A stretch of 64,000 bases of DNA from Sipunculus nudus (lineage: Eukaryota; Annelida; Sipuncula; Golfingiida; Sipunculidae), in the NCBI GenBank assembly GCA_026874595.1, contig CM049307.1, positions 8,829,579 through 8,893,578 of the forward strand, written 5' to 3'. The position numbers and the translations under genes are program-made. The notes below the pieces were generated by a model. It was given only the letters and a program-made list of their open reading frames with translations, searched no databases and was not told the DNA's origin. Numbering within the stretch: position 1 is the stretch's first letter; each line of letters begins with the position of its first letter. Shown one piece after another: positions 41,901 to 53,900 of the stretch.

Positions 41901-44900
41901 AGCTTTCCCAAATTCACAGGGATGATTGGTACCTATGAGGGCTCCAGACCTATGGAATTACAGACTTGTCAGAATTCAAATATGGCCGCCACAATGAAAT
42001 CGCTGATTTTCTTTCACACGCGATGACTCAACAACAACATACTGCAGCTTTCTCAAATTCACAGGGATGATTGGCACCTATGTTGTCTCCAGACCTATCA
42101 AATTACAGACTTGTCAGAATTCAAATATGTCTGCCACAGCCCAATTGCTGATTTTCTTTCACACACAATAACTCAGCAACAACATACTGCAGCTTTCCCA
42201 AATTCACAGGGATGATTGGTACCTATGAGGGCTCCAGACCTATCGCATTACAGACCTGTCAGAATTTAAAATATTTAAAATACTCACGATAATTCAACAA
42301 CAACCTCCTGCAGCTTTTCCAAATTCATAGGGATGATTGGTACCTATGAGGGCCCCAGACCTATTGAATAACAGACCTGTCCGAATTCCAATATGGCCTC
42401 CACAGCCCAATCGCTGATTTTCCTTTCGCATGCAATAACTAAACAACAACATACTGCAGCTTTCCCAAATTCACAGGAATGATTGGTACCTATAAGGGCT
42501 GCAAACCTATTGAATTACAGACCTGTTGGAATTCCAGTTTGGCCACCACAGCCCAATTGCTGATTTTCTTTCATGTGCAATAATTCAACAACAACCTCCT
42601 GCAGCTTTTCCAAATTCACAGGGATGATTGGTACCTGTAAGGGCTCCAGACCTTTTGAATTATAGACCTGTTGGATTTTCAATATGGCTGCCACTGTCCA
42701 ATTGCTGATTATCTTTCATGCGTGATAACTAAACAACAACATACTTCAGCTTTTCCAAAATAACAGGGATCATTGGTCCCTCTGAGGGCTCCAGACCTAT
42801 TGAATTACAGACTTGCTCAAAATCAAATATGGCTAACAGACTACATTCGGTGATTTTCTATTGCACACATTATTTCAGACATATCTTCTTTAAATCAGTA
42901 TGATTTTTTCCCTCATGCATATTGATAAAAACCTGTTTCTGTTTGTGATATTTTTCTAAATTAACTTAATTTTTCACCCATATGTAAACAAGTCCAGCAC
43001 TAGCAGAAACATGGGGCCCTCTGAGGACCATTGTCCGACCACATCTAGTTATTTTTGCAACCTTGAAATAGTGCTGCAAGTTTGCTGGTGCAAACCACTC
43101 GTCCGCCATGCTTATATGATGGAAAAAGACTCCGGTCACCTAATGTTGATGCTCATTGGTTGTGTCAGTCATGTGATACTGAATTCCCACAATTTACATA
43201 ATATCAATGAATGAATCTATATACGAGCCGTTCATGGCGTGCACGAAGCGTTCCGCATAGCTGCCCAGCTGGTACACCCGCGCAGTGTAACTGGTGGCCG
43301 CTGATAAATCGTACTCGGCTGTCCGTTCATGACAGGATTTTGGGCCAAACAGGACTGTCCCTGTCCGCGTTTAGCAGGTGTCCGCTCATGACAGGTCAAT
43401 TTTAATGGGAAATGGGTCGGGACATTGGCTTAGTGTCCATACGTCAAAGGTGTCCGCTCATCCTGGTGTCCCCTCACAGCAGGTTCTGGTGTAAAAGACT
43501 TCAATTTGATAAGTAGGCAGGGTTGGGTTTTAGGCTGCTGAAAACCTGTTTTCAGCAGGGCAGTGCCTAAAACCTGCCTATAACTGCCTAAACTAGGTTA
43601 TAACCTGCCTCAAACTGCCTTTAACTGCCTAAAACCTTAGGGACCCTCACCTATGACTTGCAGTTTACCTAAATCTTATTGACATAATTGTAACACAGCT
43701 AAATGCATTAAAAAAATTTGCTAAACAAATTAAAAGCGAGGAACACTTTATTCAAACTAAACAAATTAAACAATGATACGAAAAAAGCAACAAATGAAAA
43801 CAACACTATTTCAGGTTGTCAGTATAAGCTTGTATCCCCAAATCATGTTCTGAGGCCTCCTACCTCTGCATGTCAATATCGCCAATAAAAGAATGACCAT
43901 ATGCGAATCTTATAACCAGATACTGTGATCAGCTTTTTTGGCCACGAGGGATTGTATTTTTTTATATATGTGATAGAACCAACAAGAATTTCCGCTAGTT
44001 GTTTATTCCATTAGGTCATCATTGTAAGAAATTATCATATTTTTGGCCCATACTTTTTGTCCATATAATGAGGGATATGCTCTTTGTAGGTAGTTGTATG
44101 GTGAAATTGTGAAAATGGAACCCTCTTGAACACTATAATTTGATCTGATAAAATGGCCATAAAACTCTGATAAAGAGTAATCAGTCTAATCAAGCACTTT
44201 TGGTGCCTAAAACTTGCCTAAAACCTGTTTTAGGTGGGGCAGTTTTCACCTGGTTATAACATGTGGTTAAAACCTATCTGCCTAAAACCTGCAAACCCTG
44301 TAAGTAGGTTAGTAAGTCAGTAATCTGATTAATCACCATATAAAAGAACTCAGTTGGATAACTAGGTTAGTAAGTCAGTAATCTGATTAAACACAAAAAT
44401 ATTTGTTCTAAAGTTGTCTTCTGTGCATCCGTGACCAGTATATATTCACTCTTTGATGGTGAAGGTGCATAATTGAGCTAAAGACTGTTGCGATGGTATC
44501 CCAGCTTGGTGACAGGTCTGAACATGATATAAACCAAGCGCCTTCTGTTTTCCGATTCAATAGGCTGAGCATGACTCCACCATCAACCCTGTAATGTCTA
44601 TATATTTGCTATATTTATTCTTCCGGGGCATCACTGCCATTCTTGATAGAAAACATGAAATTCCTGGTTATACAATATTTATTATGGTAAAGTTATATCA
44701 ATAATATGCTCTTAATATCTCTATCTTTTACTGGCAAATGGACTAAAAGAAAATGGTCTTGTGCATCTTGTTAATTTGTTCAGAATAATCAGCATTCCAT
44801 CTACACAAAAAAGATGCCAAATTCAGCTGAGAGACATCCAATGAAATTTAATGATAAAATGAAAGTAATGAAAGGTAAACAAATACCTGTAATGATTATA

Positions 44901-47900
44901 TACTTGCACTAATATGTGTATATTCGAATAGAGTATTGATCTTTCTTTTCATTTCAGTCAAGGCAGTGCAAAGATGGCAGCCATCTTGGACCAGAAAAAT
45001 TACCTAGAAGAGTTGAACAGACATTTGAAGTGAGTAATGAAATTATCTACCAAACATTCATGTAATATTTTGTTTATGTTCATTCTTAATCAGATGCATG
45101 AAACTAATGGCCAAACTGATGGTGCTGCCATCTGTGAGTTACAGTATAAACTAAATTTATCTGTTAAAAGTGCCCCAAACAGTTGTATTACAATTTCATA
45201 ATTTTATACATACCACTTTGCCACATTTATCTCTTGTGCTGTAATAAGTTACTGGAGTAATCTGTCTAAATGTATTGTCTATTTGTATATTATTTAATGT
45301 ATATATAGATTTCTTTGCCATCATACAAACTCTGCCTTTTATGGCAAGTCTTATAATTTCAGTAATCTTTAAAACCTGGCCTATACAGCAGTTCTTCTTC
45401 CTCTTAGTTGTGATGTAAGCAAGAGGCATATTGCTTATAAATGTTTACCTGATTACCTTTCTTTTGCAGTATTGGTTTGAGATAATTTTCATTGTTAACA
45501 AAAAATAATTACAGGTCAAATACAGAAAAATGTTTCCACAAGGATGTTAACATCTTTTTGCATTATTTATGTACTTCAAAGTTTTGTATCATTGTAATAA
45601 ATTATTTGGTTGCCCACTTCAGTGCAACAGTGACAAACCTGCAACAAAAAGTGGAGACCCTGCAGACTGCTAACACCTTGATGAAGGAAGACCTGGCCAT
45701 AGCTAAGAACAATATAGTACAGTTACAGCAAGAGAACTCAAGGCTACTCAATGAACAAGAGTCTCAGCTAGACACTCACAAGAAACAGTTAAAGGTAGGT
45801 TAATATTGTACAGTTAAAATAAGAGAACTCAAGGCTACTCAATGAACAAAAATCCCAGCTAGACACCCACAAGAAACAGTTACAGGTAGGTTCATATTGA
45901 ACAGTTTCAGCTGGAGAACTCAAGGCAACTCAACGAGCAAGTCTCCTGACTAGACACCCATAAGAAACAGTTATAGGTAGGTTCATATGAAACAGTTTCA
46001 GCTAGAGAACTCAAGTCTACTCAACAAGCAAGTCTCCTGACTAGACACCCATAAGAAACAGTTATAGGTAGGTTCATATGAAACAGTTTCAGCTAGAGAA
46101 CTCAAGTCTACTCAACGAGCAAGTCTCCTGACTAGACACCCACAAGAAACAGTTAAAGGTAGGTTAACATTGTACAGTTACAGTAAGAGAACTCAAGGCT
46201 TCTCAATGAACAAGAGTCCCAGCTAGACACCCACAAGAAACAGTTAAAGATAGTTTCATATTGAACAGTTTCAGCTAGAGAACTCAAGGTTACTCAGTGA
46301 ACAAGAGTCTCAGCTAGACACCCATAAGAAACAGTTACAGGTAGGTTCATATTGAACAGTTTCAGCTAGAGAACTCAAGTCTACTCAATGAACAAGAGCC
46401 CCAGCTAGACACCCACAAGAAACAGTTAAAGATAGTTTCATATTGAACAGTTTCAGCTAGAGAACTCAAGGTTACTCAGTGAACAAGAGTCTCAGCTAGA
46501 CACCCATAAGAAAAAGTTACAGGTAGGTTCATATTGAACAGTTTTAGCTAGAGAACTCAAGGCTACTCAATGAGCAAGTCTCCTGACTAGACACCCATAA
46601 GAAACAGTTATAGGTAGGTTCATATTAAACAGTTTTAGCTAGAGAACTCAAGGCTACTCAACGAGCAAGTCTCCTGACTAGACACCCATAAGAAACAGTT
46701 ACAGGTAGTTTCATATTGAACAGTTTCAGCTAGAGAACTCAAGGTTACTCAGTGAACAAGAGTCTCAGCTAGACACCCATAAGAAAAAGTTACAGGTAGG
46801 TTCATATTGAACAGTTTTAGCTAGAGAACTCAAGGCTACTCAATGAGCAAGTCTCCTGACTAGACACCCATAAGAAACAGTTATAGGTAGGTTCATATTA
46901 AACAGTTTTAGCTAGAGAACTCAAGGCTACTCAACGAGCAAGTCTCCTGACTAGACACCCATAAGAAACAGTTACAGGTAGTTTCATATTGAACAGTTTC
47001 AGCTAGAGAACTCAAGGTTACTCAGTGAACAAGAGTCTCAGCTAGACACCCACAAGAAACAGTTACAGGTAGGTTCATATTGAACAGTTTCAGCCAGAGA
47101 ACTCAAGGTTACTCAGTGAACAAGAGTCTCAGCTAGACACCCATAAGAAACAGTTACAGGTAGGTTCAAATTGAACAGTTTCAGCTAGAGAACTCAAGTC
47201 TACTCAATGAACAAGAGCCCCAGCTAGACACCCACAAGAAACAGTTAAAGGTAGGTTCATATTAAACAGTTTTAGCTAGAGAACTCAAGGCTACTCAACG
47301 AGCAAGTCTCCTGACTAGACACCCATAAGAAACAGTTACAGGTAGTTTCATATTGAACAGTTTCAGCTAGAGAACTCAAGGTTACTCAGTGAACAAGAGT
47401 CTCAGCTAGACACCCACAAGAAACAGTTACAGGTAGGTTTATATTGAACAGTTTCAGCCAGAGAACTCAAGGTTACTCAGTGAACAAGAGTCTCAGCTAG
47501 ACACCCATAAGAAACAGTTACAGGTAGGTTCATATTGAACAGTTTCAGCTAGAGAACTCAAGGTTACTCAGTGAACAAGAGTCTCAGCTAGACACCCATA
47601 AGAAAAAGTTACAGGTAGGTTCATATTGAACAGTTTTAGCTAGAGAACTCAAGGCTACTCAATGAGCAAGTCTCCTGACTAGACACCCATAAGAAACAGT
47701 TACAGGTAGGTTCATATTGAACAGTTTTAGCTAGAGAACTCAATTCTACTCAATGAACAAGAGTCTCAGCTAGATACCCATAAGAAACAGTTACAGGTAG
47801 GTTCATATTGAACAGTTTCAGCTAGAGAACTCAAGGTTACTCAATGAACAAGAGTCTCAGCTTGACACCCATAAGAAACAGTTACAGGTAGGTTCATATC

Positions 47901-50900
47901 GAACAGTTTTAGCTAGAGAACTCAAGGCTACTCAATGAGCAAGTCTCCTGACTAGACACCCATAAGAAACAGTTATAGGTAGGTTCATATTAAACAGTTT
48001 TAGCTAGAGAACTCAAGGCTACTCAACGAGCAAGTCTCCTGACTAGACACCCATAAGAAACAGTTATAGGTAGGTTCATATTAAACTGTTTCAGCTAGAG
48101 AACTCAAGTCTACTCAACGAGCAAGTCTCCTGACTAGACACCCATTAGAAAAAGTTACAGGTAGGTTCATATTAAACAGTTTCAGCTAGAGAACTCAAGT
48201 CTACTCAAAGAGCAAGTCTCCTGACTAGACACCCACAAGAAACAGTTAAAGGTAGGTTAACATTGTACAGTTACAGTAAGAGAACTCAAGGCTTCTCAAT
48301 GAACAAGAGTCCCAGCTAGACACCCACAAGAAACAGTTAAAGATAGTTTCATATTGAACAGTTTCAGCTAGAGAACTCAAGGTAACTCAATGAACAAGAG
48401 TCCCAGCTAGATACCCATAAGAAACAGTTACAGGTAGGTTCATATTGAACAGTTTCAGCCAGAGAACTCAAGGTTACTCAGTGAACAAGAGTCCCAGCTA
48501 GACACCCACAAGAAACAGTTACAGGTAGGTTCATATTGAACAGTTTTAGCTAGAGAACTCAAGGTTACTCAATGAGCAAGTCTCCTGACTAGACACCCAC
48601 AAGAAACGGTTACAGGTAGGTTCATATTGAACAGTTTCAGCTAGAGAACTCAAGGTTACTCAATGAACAAGAGTCTCAGCTAGACACCCATAAGAAACAG
48701 TTACAGGTATGTTCATATTGAACAGTTATAACCAAAAAAAAAATGGACATCCACAAGAAACAGCTACAGGTAGGTTCACATTGTACAGTTATAACCAAAA
48801 AAATGGACACCCACAAGAAACAGCTACAGGTTGGTTCACATTGTACAGTTATAACCAAAAAAATGGACACCCACAAGAAACAGCTACAGGTAGGTTCACA
48901 TTGTACAGTTATAACCAAAAAAAATAATGGACACCCACAAGAAACAGCTACAGGTAGGTTCACATTGTACAGTTATAACCAAAAAAATGGACACCTACAA
49001 GAAACAGCTACAGGTAGGTTCACATTGTACAGTTATAACCAAAAAAATGGACACCCACAAGAAACAGCTACAGGTAGGTTCACGTTGTACAGTTATAACC
49101 AAAAAAATGGACACACACAAGAAACAGCTACAGGTAGGTTCACATTGTACAGTTATAACCAAAAAAATGGACACCCACAAGAAACAGCTACAGGTAGGTT
49201 CACGTTGTACAGTTATAACCAAAAAAATGGACACCCACAAGAAACAGCTACAGGTAGGTTCACATTGTACAGTTATAACCAAAAAAATGGATACCCACAA
49301 GAAACAGCTACAGGTAGGTTCACATTGTACAGTTATAACCAAAAAAATGGACACCCACAAGAAACAGCTACAAGTAGGTTCACATTGTACAGTTAAAACC
49401 AAAAAAATGGACACCCACAAGAAACAGCTACAGGTAGGTTCACATTGTATAGTTATAACCAAAAAAAATAATGGACACCCACAAGAAACAGCTACAGGCA
49501 GGTTCACCTTGTTGCTACCAGAGGAAGCTTCTGTTTACAGATGAATAATTGCAAGAAACAGCTGAAAGTGGTTTAACTTCTCAGCCTGCAGAAGGAATGA
49601 TGCTGTTTGCTATTCCTTTCACAGGTTGAACCATTGGTCAGCTGCACATTAGAATATATATCTTGAATATTTCTGTAATCAATACCCAGGTTAAGTTGTG
49701 ACTCTTGAAGGGAATGTCAGTGACTGACAGCTCTGGCCTGCTGGTTGGCTCTCTTGTTGTCTATCTTTTATTGAATCTTCTTTTAGCAACATTTCTCAAC
49801 AATGCCTAGATTGACTTCTACCAAAATTCTTAAATGTCCACATACTCACCAAAGTGAACCATAAGGAATTTCATTGGGCCGTCTGCCTCAAGAGTTCTAG
49901 TCAAGGTTCATCACTTTGAAATGAAAGTCATGGTTCTTTTTAATTGTCCAAGGCAACTGCCTAGAGATCATGCATTAAAGACAAACAAACTAGAAAGGAA
50001 GATGGCAAATTGATACAATCTTCAAGCTGTCCAAATCTGGCAATGTTCTGAACAATCAGCTAAAGTGGCCATAGAGTTATTTTGAAAACAAAAATCTTTA
50101 TTACTTTAAGAATAATGTAAAGTTTGCATGTTTTTTTATGGTGGCATACATGGTCCAAATGCACAAGTAAGGTTTTCACAGAACAAGGCAAATTATCTTT
50201 TCTTTTGTTTAAAGTTTGGCCAACAGATGGCAGCAATGTAAGACTGCTTGGATGTTGCATTGTGTGTGTTTGAATTTATTCTTGGCATTTTTCCTTCTTC
50301 TTACTTTTAATACTTTGTTCAGAATGAGTCAGCAGGTATTCAAAGGGGTTCAAGAGAATTTTTTTCATCATTGATATAGCTTGGAATGGTTATTAGCTCA
50401 GATGACTGTAAGTCATCTGAGCTATAGTCATGGTCCATTGTCCTTCGTCCGTCCGTCTGTCTGTCCGTCCGTCTGTCCGTCTGGATGTCCGTCCGTAAGA
50501 CTGGCACGTTTCGACACCGTTGGACCTACGAATCTGAATTTCGGCATACAGTTAGATGTCCCCATAATCTCCTACCATGCCGAAAATTGGGTCAATAGGA
50601 CTTCGTTCCTTTGAGATATTAAGGAAAAACCTCAATTTTTTATTAGAAATCTATTTTCACACTTCAGGACTGCCTAATATCAAAACCACTCATCTGGTTT
50701 TCTTCATATTTACCATAAATATTCCTCTATATAGTTCCTATGTACATGCCAGATATTAAGTCAGTATTATATAATTTAAAAAAGTTATTGGCCCAAACAT
50801 AGTGCACTTTGTAAAAAAATCAGGAAGATATTTTGTCACTTAAGACCCAAAGTGTTAAAGGTAGGGACTTTTTTTCAGTAATACAACTTTAATTAATCAA

Positions 50901-53900
50901 AATTTAATTGTATACCAAAAATTAGATCAAAATCTGTTAAATTTTTTTAAATATTGGCAAAAATATAAAATTGGTACCTTAAATTTTGCCCAACTTTGGC
51001 CATGGCACGTTTTTCTCCTGTAAGTACTGTGGATTTAATTTTCACACCATGTATACATAAGGATTTAATCTAATAAAATCTGAAATTTGAATATAAAAGC
51101 TGCAAAATTAGGCTAGTTATTGAATTTTTTTGGAGGCTCTTGTTGTATTCCCTTACATTGTCAAGCAGTCCACTTTGATGACTGTAGGTCATTCAGTGCA
51201 CATCTCTATGCTCCCCAGGCTGTTGACATAATTTTAGATGTCCCCAAAATCTCCTACCATACCGAAAATTGGGTCATTAGGACTTTGATCCTCCGAGATA
51301 TTAAGGAAAAAAACTCCGTTTTCCATAAAAAAAAGCCATTGTTACACTTCAAGGCTGCCTAATATCAAAACCACCGATCTGTTTTTGATCGTATTTAGTA
51401 TTCACATTCTTTTATACATTTTCTATGAACATACCAAAAATTAGGTCAGTATTGAGTATTATTTTGAAGTTATGGGCCAAAACATAATGCAATTTTTTAA
51501 AAAATCAGGAAATATATTTACTCACATGAGAATTGCTGAACCTAGAGACCTTTTTTCAGGAATATAACTTTATTTAATCAAAATTCAATTGTTTACCCAA
51601 AATTAGATCTGAATTTTGCAAATTTTTCAAGTTATTAGCATAAATAAAAAACAATACCTTAAATTTTGTCCAAATTTGGCACTGTTGATTTAATTTTCCC
51701 AGCATATATGCATAAGGATTTAATCTTTTAAAATCTGAACTTTCAAAAGAAATTGATTGGAATGAATAGCTTTTATTCATGTTTTCACACACCATGTCAA
51801 GTGTTGTTTACATCTAGCCCACCTAGTAGTACAGCCTTCACTTGCATTATGTAACCCACCCCAGGCAGCTTACCTTGGCCCAGCTTGGCCACTACTAGCA
51901 GGCTTCCCCTCGCCCTGCACTCATCACAGTATCTCAAAACTTTTACTGTTTTTCATCATGACAGTCTTGTCAGAGTATTAGTTTGCAATCATATATTTAG
52001 AACTTTACTATAACCAAGTAGGAGGGCCCCTTTCCTCTTAGCTTTTCATATTCTTATATAAATGAAAAACATTACAATAGAATATTTCTACATCCACCTT
52101 CGTGCTGCCCTTACTTTTCCCTTCTCCGAACCCCATCCCAAAGTCAGCCTCAGTAAGCAAGAACAAGATGAATCAGATATATTCATACTTTAATATTTTG
52201 TATAACTATTCGTCCATAGGTACCTATGTACATGCCAGAAATTATGTCAATATTGTGTAATATGTAGACATAGTGGGCATCACAATAATGTACCTTGTCA
52301 AGACTAAAGAGATATTGTGTCATACAGTCACATATTCATAAATCACTTCATCAGCATAGTTAATCATAACATCATATCTGTCAAATTGAACGCTTGCAGA
52401 CTACCATACACTTTAGATCCTTCAACAAATAGCCTTATCATCTACTACTGCTTATTACTGCTGTCATTGCATTCATATTTGCTCAAATATATCACAATTT
52501 TCAACCCCTCCTAAATAAATAAAAAATAAACCACTTTATTTGACTCTATTAATCCATCAGTCAGGTAATTTCATTTATCATTTACTCACATATTACATTA
52601 CATTCCTTTATAATAGCCCAACATGTACATGATATTCATAAGCTTTATCGACTCGATATAGTATCACAGTGGAGAAACATTTATAGTCCAATCACGATCA
52701 GCTGAGCGCCGTGACCCATGGGTCCCTTGTTTCAGTATGTATTTATGTAAGCATTTGCATAGCATTTGTACTTTTCACTCAGTAAAAAAGTCTTCAGTAT
52801 AGAATAAATTTAGTTTGATTAGAGTGCCCAGTACTGAAATATTTTGTTATGAAAATGATTTTAGATAACAAACATGCCTGTAAGATAAATTTAAAGGACT
52901 TAATTGTTAATCATATTATTTCATCTGATTCATCTCATTGACAGACTGCCCGCGATGACATGGAGACAGAGCGAGCCACATATGAAACAAATCGAGCCGG
53001 ACTGGACAGTATGTACGCAGACATACAGAAACGGATGCACGAGGAGACCCAGCTCAGACTGGTGAGTGGTGTACAGCATCACACAACTCAGACTGGTGAG
53101 TGGTGTACAGCATCACACAGCTCAGACTGGTGAATGGTGTACAGCATCACACAGCTCAGACTGGTGAATGGTGTACAGCATCACACAGCTCAGACTGGTG
53201 AATGGTGTACAGCATCACACAGCTCAGACTGCTGAGTGGTGAACAGCATTACACAGCTCAGACTGCTGAGTGGTGTACAGTATCACACAGCTCAGACTGC
53301 TGAGTGGTGTAAAGCATCACACAGCTTCGAGTGGTGAATGGTGTACAGCATCACACAGCTCAGACTGCTGAGTGGTGTACAGCATCACACAGCTCAGACT
53401 GCTGAGTGGTGTACAGCACCACACTGCTTCGAGTGGTGAATGGTGTACAGCATCACACAGCTCAGACTGGTGAATGGTGTACAGCATCACACAGCTCAGA
53501 CTGGTGAATGGTGTACAGCATCACACAGCTCAGACTGGTGTGTGGTGTACAGCATCACACAGCTCAGACTGCTGAATGGTGTACAGCATCACACAGCTCA
53601 GACTGCTGAATGGTGTACAGCATCACACAGCTCAGACTGCTGAATGGTGTACAGCATCACACAGCTCAGACTGGTGAGTGGTGTACAGCATCACACAGCT
53701 CAGACTGGTGAGTGGTGTACAGCATCACACAGCTCAGACTGGTGAGTGTTGTACAGCATCACACAGCTCAGACTGCTGAGTGGTGTACAGCATCACACAG
53801 CTCAGACTGGTGAATGGTGTACAGCATCACACAGCTCAGACTGGTGAATGGTGTACAGCATCACACAGCTCAGACTGGTGAATGGTGTACAGCATCACAC

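Noticed and set aside
16843-44300. Transposase genes inside the inverted-repeat elements
   Set aside because: No open frame of sufficient length or with DDE/hAT-like motifs was seen in any of them; they appear non-autonomous.
48743-49544. Two overlapping 200+ codon frames in the 60-bp array
   Set aside because: By-product of a 60-bp unit; the sequence is intronic and the frames shift at the 64-bp units.
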